DNA of 6,080 nt from CBDUBS01 sp965365445 (GTDB lineage Bacteria > Bacteroidota > Rhodothermia > Rhodothermales > DASSAV01), in assembly GCA_965365445.1 (NCBI GenBank), contig CBDUBS010000218.1, forward strand, positions 1-6,080, given 5' to 3'. The notes under the pieces are model-generated. The model was not told the DNA's origin. It ran no database searches and worked only from the letters and a program-made list of their open reading frames with translations. Positions 5,917-6,080 of this stretch are shown piece by piece. How positions within the stretch are numbered: position 1 is the stretch's first letter; each line of letters starts with the position of its first letter. Position numbers and translations under genes: made by a program.

Positions 5917-6080
5917 GGGTAAACCCTCGGAATGAAACACGCGGCGATCTCCTCTCCGGCCTGATCTCTCTGGCGGCCCTCGTGTGCAATATCATGAACC
6001 GGACGCATACAGACAATAGCGCGCGCTGCCGGTTAGTACATCCCTTTGCCGATTACCGGGCGTGTACCATTCATCCACCC
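5917..6080. other. Non-coding upstream region of the operon, to the window edge
   Basis: This 164-base stretch holds the leader and probable promoter of the four-gene operon. Two ribosome-binding-like sites face the RraA gene on the minus strand: GAGGAG about 5949-5954, before the GTG at 5940, and GAGGG before the ATG at 5916. From the right edge, a minus-strand frame reads GWMNGTRPVIGKGMY and stops with TAA at 6035-6033. It could be the tail of an upstream gene, but 15 codons are too few to judge. A second open minus-strand frame overlaps it. No hairpin terminator is evident. Confidence 0.6.
5988..6016 (-). promoter_or_regulatory. Candidate promoter/operator of the RraA-to-symporter operon, with shared 18-base element
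   Basis: On the minus strand, TTGTCT (6016-6011) and GATATT (5993-5988) are separated by 17 bases, each matching the sigma-70 consensus at four of six positions. The segment 6005-5988, CGTCCGGTTCATGATATT, matches the element before the DUF1080 gene at 17 of 18 bases. It lies 71 bases before the preferred ATG of the RraA gene. If the organism belongs to the Bacteroidota, the main sigma factor recognises a different consensus, which lowers confidence in the promoter reading but not in the repeat. Confidence 0.4.

Noticed and set aside
5994..6080. Plus-strand frame starting MNRTHTDNSARC, considered as a divergent gene; the other copy of the shared element likewise begins a plus-strand frame with MNRT at 1021
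   Set aside because: The shared four residues follow from the shared DNA element. Neither start has a ribosome binding site, the translations diverge at once, and the frame at 1021 runs into the antisense of the symporter gene.

Overview
The window is a minus-strand gene cluster for carbohydrate or sugar-acid catabolism, from a bacterium of roughly 60% G+C (estimated by eye). It reads, in order of transcription: an exported RraA-family aldolase-like protein (5916-4984), a Tat-exported mandelate racemase/muconate lactonizing enzyme family protein (4949-3591), a lipoprotein of the N-acylglucosamine/cellobiose 2-epimerase family (3579-2245), a BASS-family (bile acid:sodium symporter) transporter (2228-1137), then after a 139-bp gap a DUF1080/3-keto-disaccharide hydrolase-like lipoprotein (997-290) and the first 91 codons of a GH16 glycoside hydrolase lipoprotein (273 to the left edge). 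No convincing plus-strand gene, RNA gene, mobile element or CRISPR array was seen.

The first four genes are spaced 34, 11 and 16 bases apart and look like one transcription unit. The last two are 16 bases apart and look like a second unit. An almost identical 18-base element (17 of 18 matches) lies in each of the only two non-coding gaps over 100 bases, in front of each unit, and in both cases it covers the possible -10 region of a promoter. The two units may therefore be co-regulated.

All five enzymes carry an export signal: one Sec, one Tat and three lipoprotein signals. The only protein without one is the inner-membrane symporter. A reasonable inference is that glycan cleavage (GH16), hydrolysis of 3-keto-glycosides (DUF1080), epimerisation or isomerisation, sugar-acid dehydration (enolase superfamily) and retro-aldol cleavage (RraA) occur outside the cytoplasm, with a small organic acid imported by the symporter. 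The family assignments are firm. The substrates and the order of steps are not shown by the sequence.

The taxon cannot be fixed. Exported RraA, Tat-exported MR/MLE, DUF1080 and epimerase lipoproteins at high G+C, with few clear Shine-Dalgarno sites, suit the Bacteroidota/Rhodothermota group. Planctomycetota or Verrucomicrobiota remain possible.
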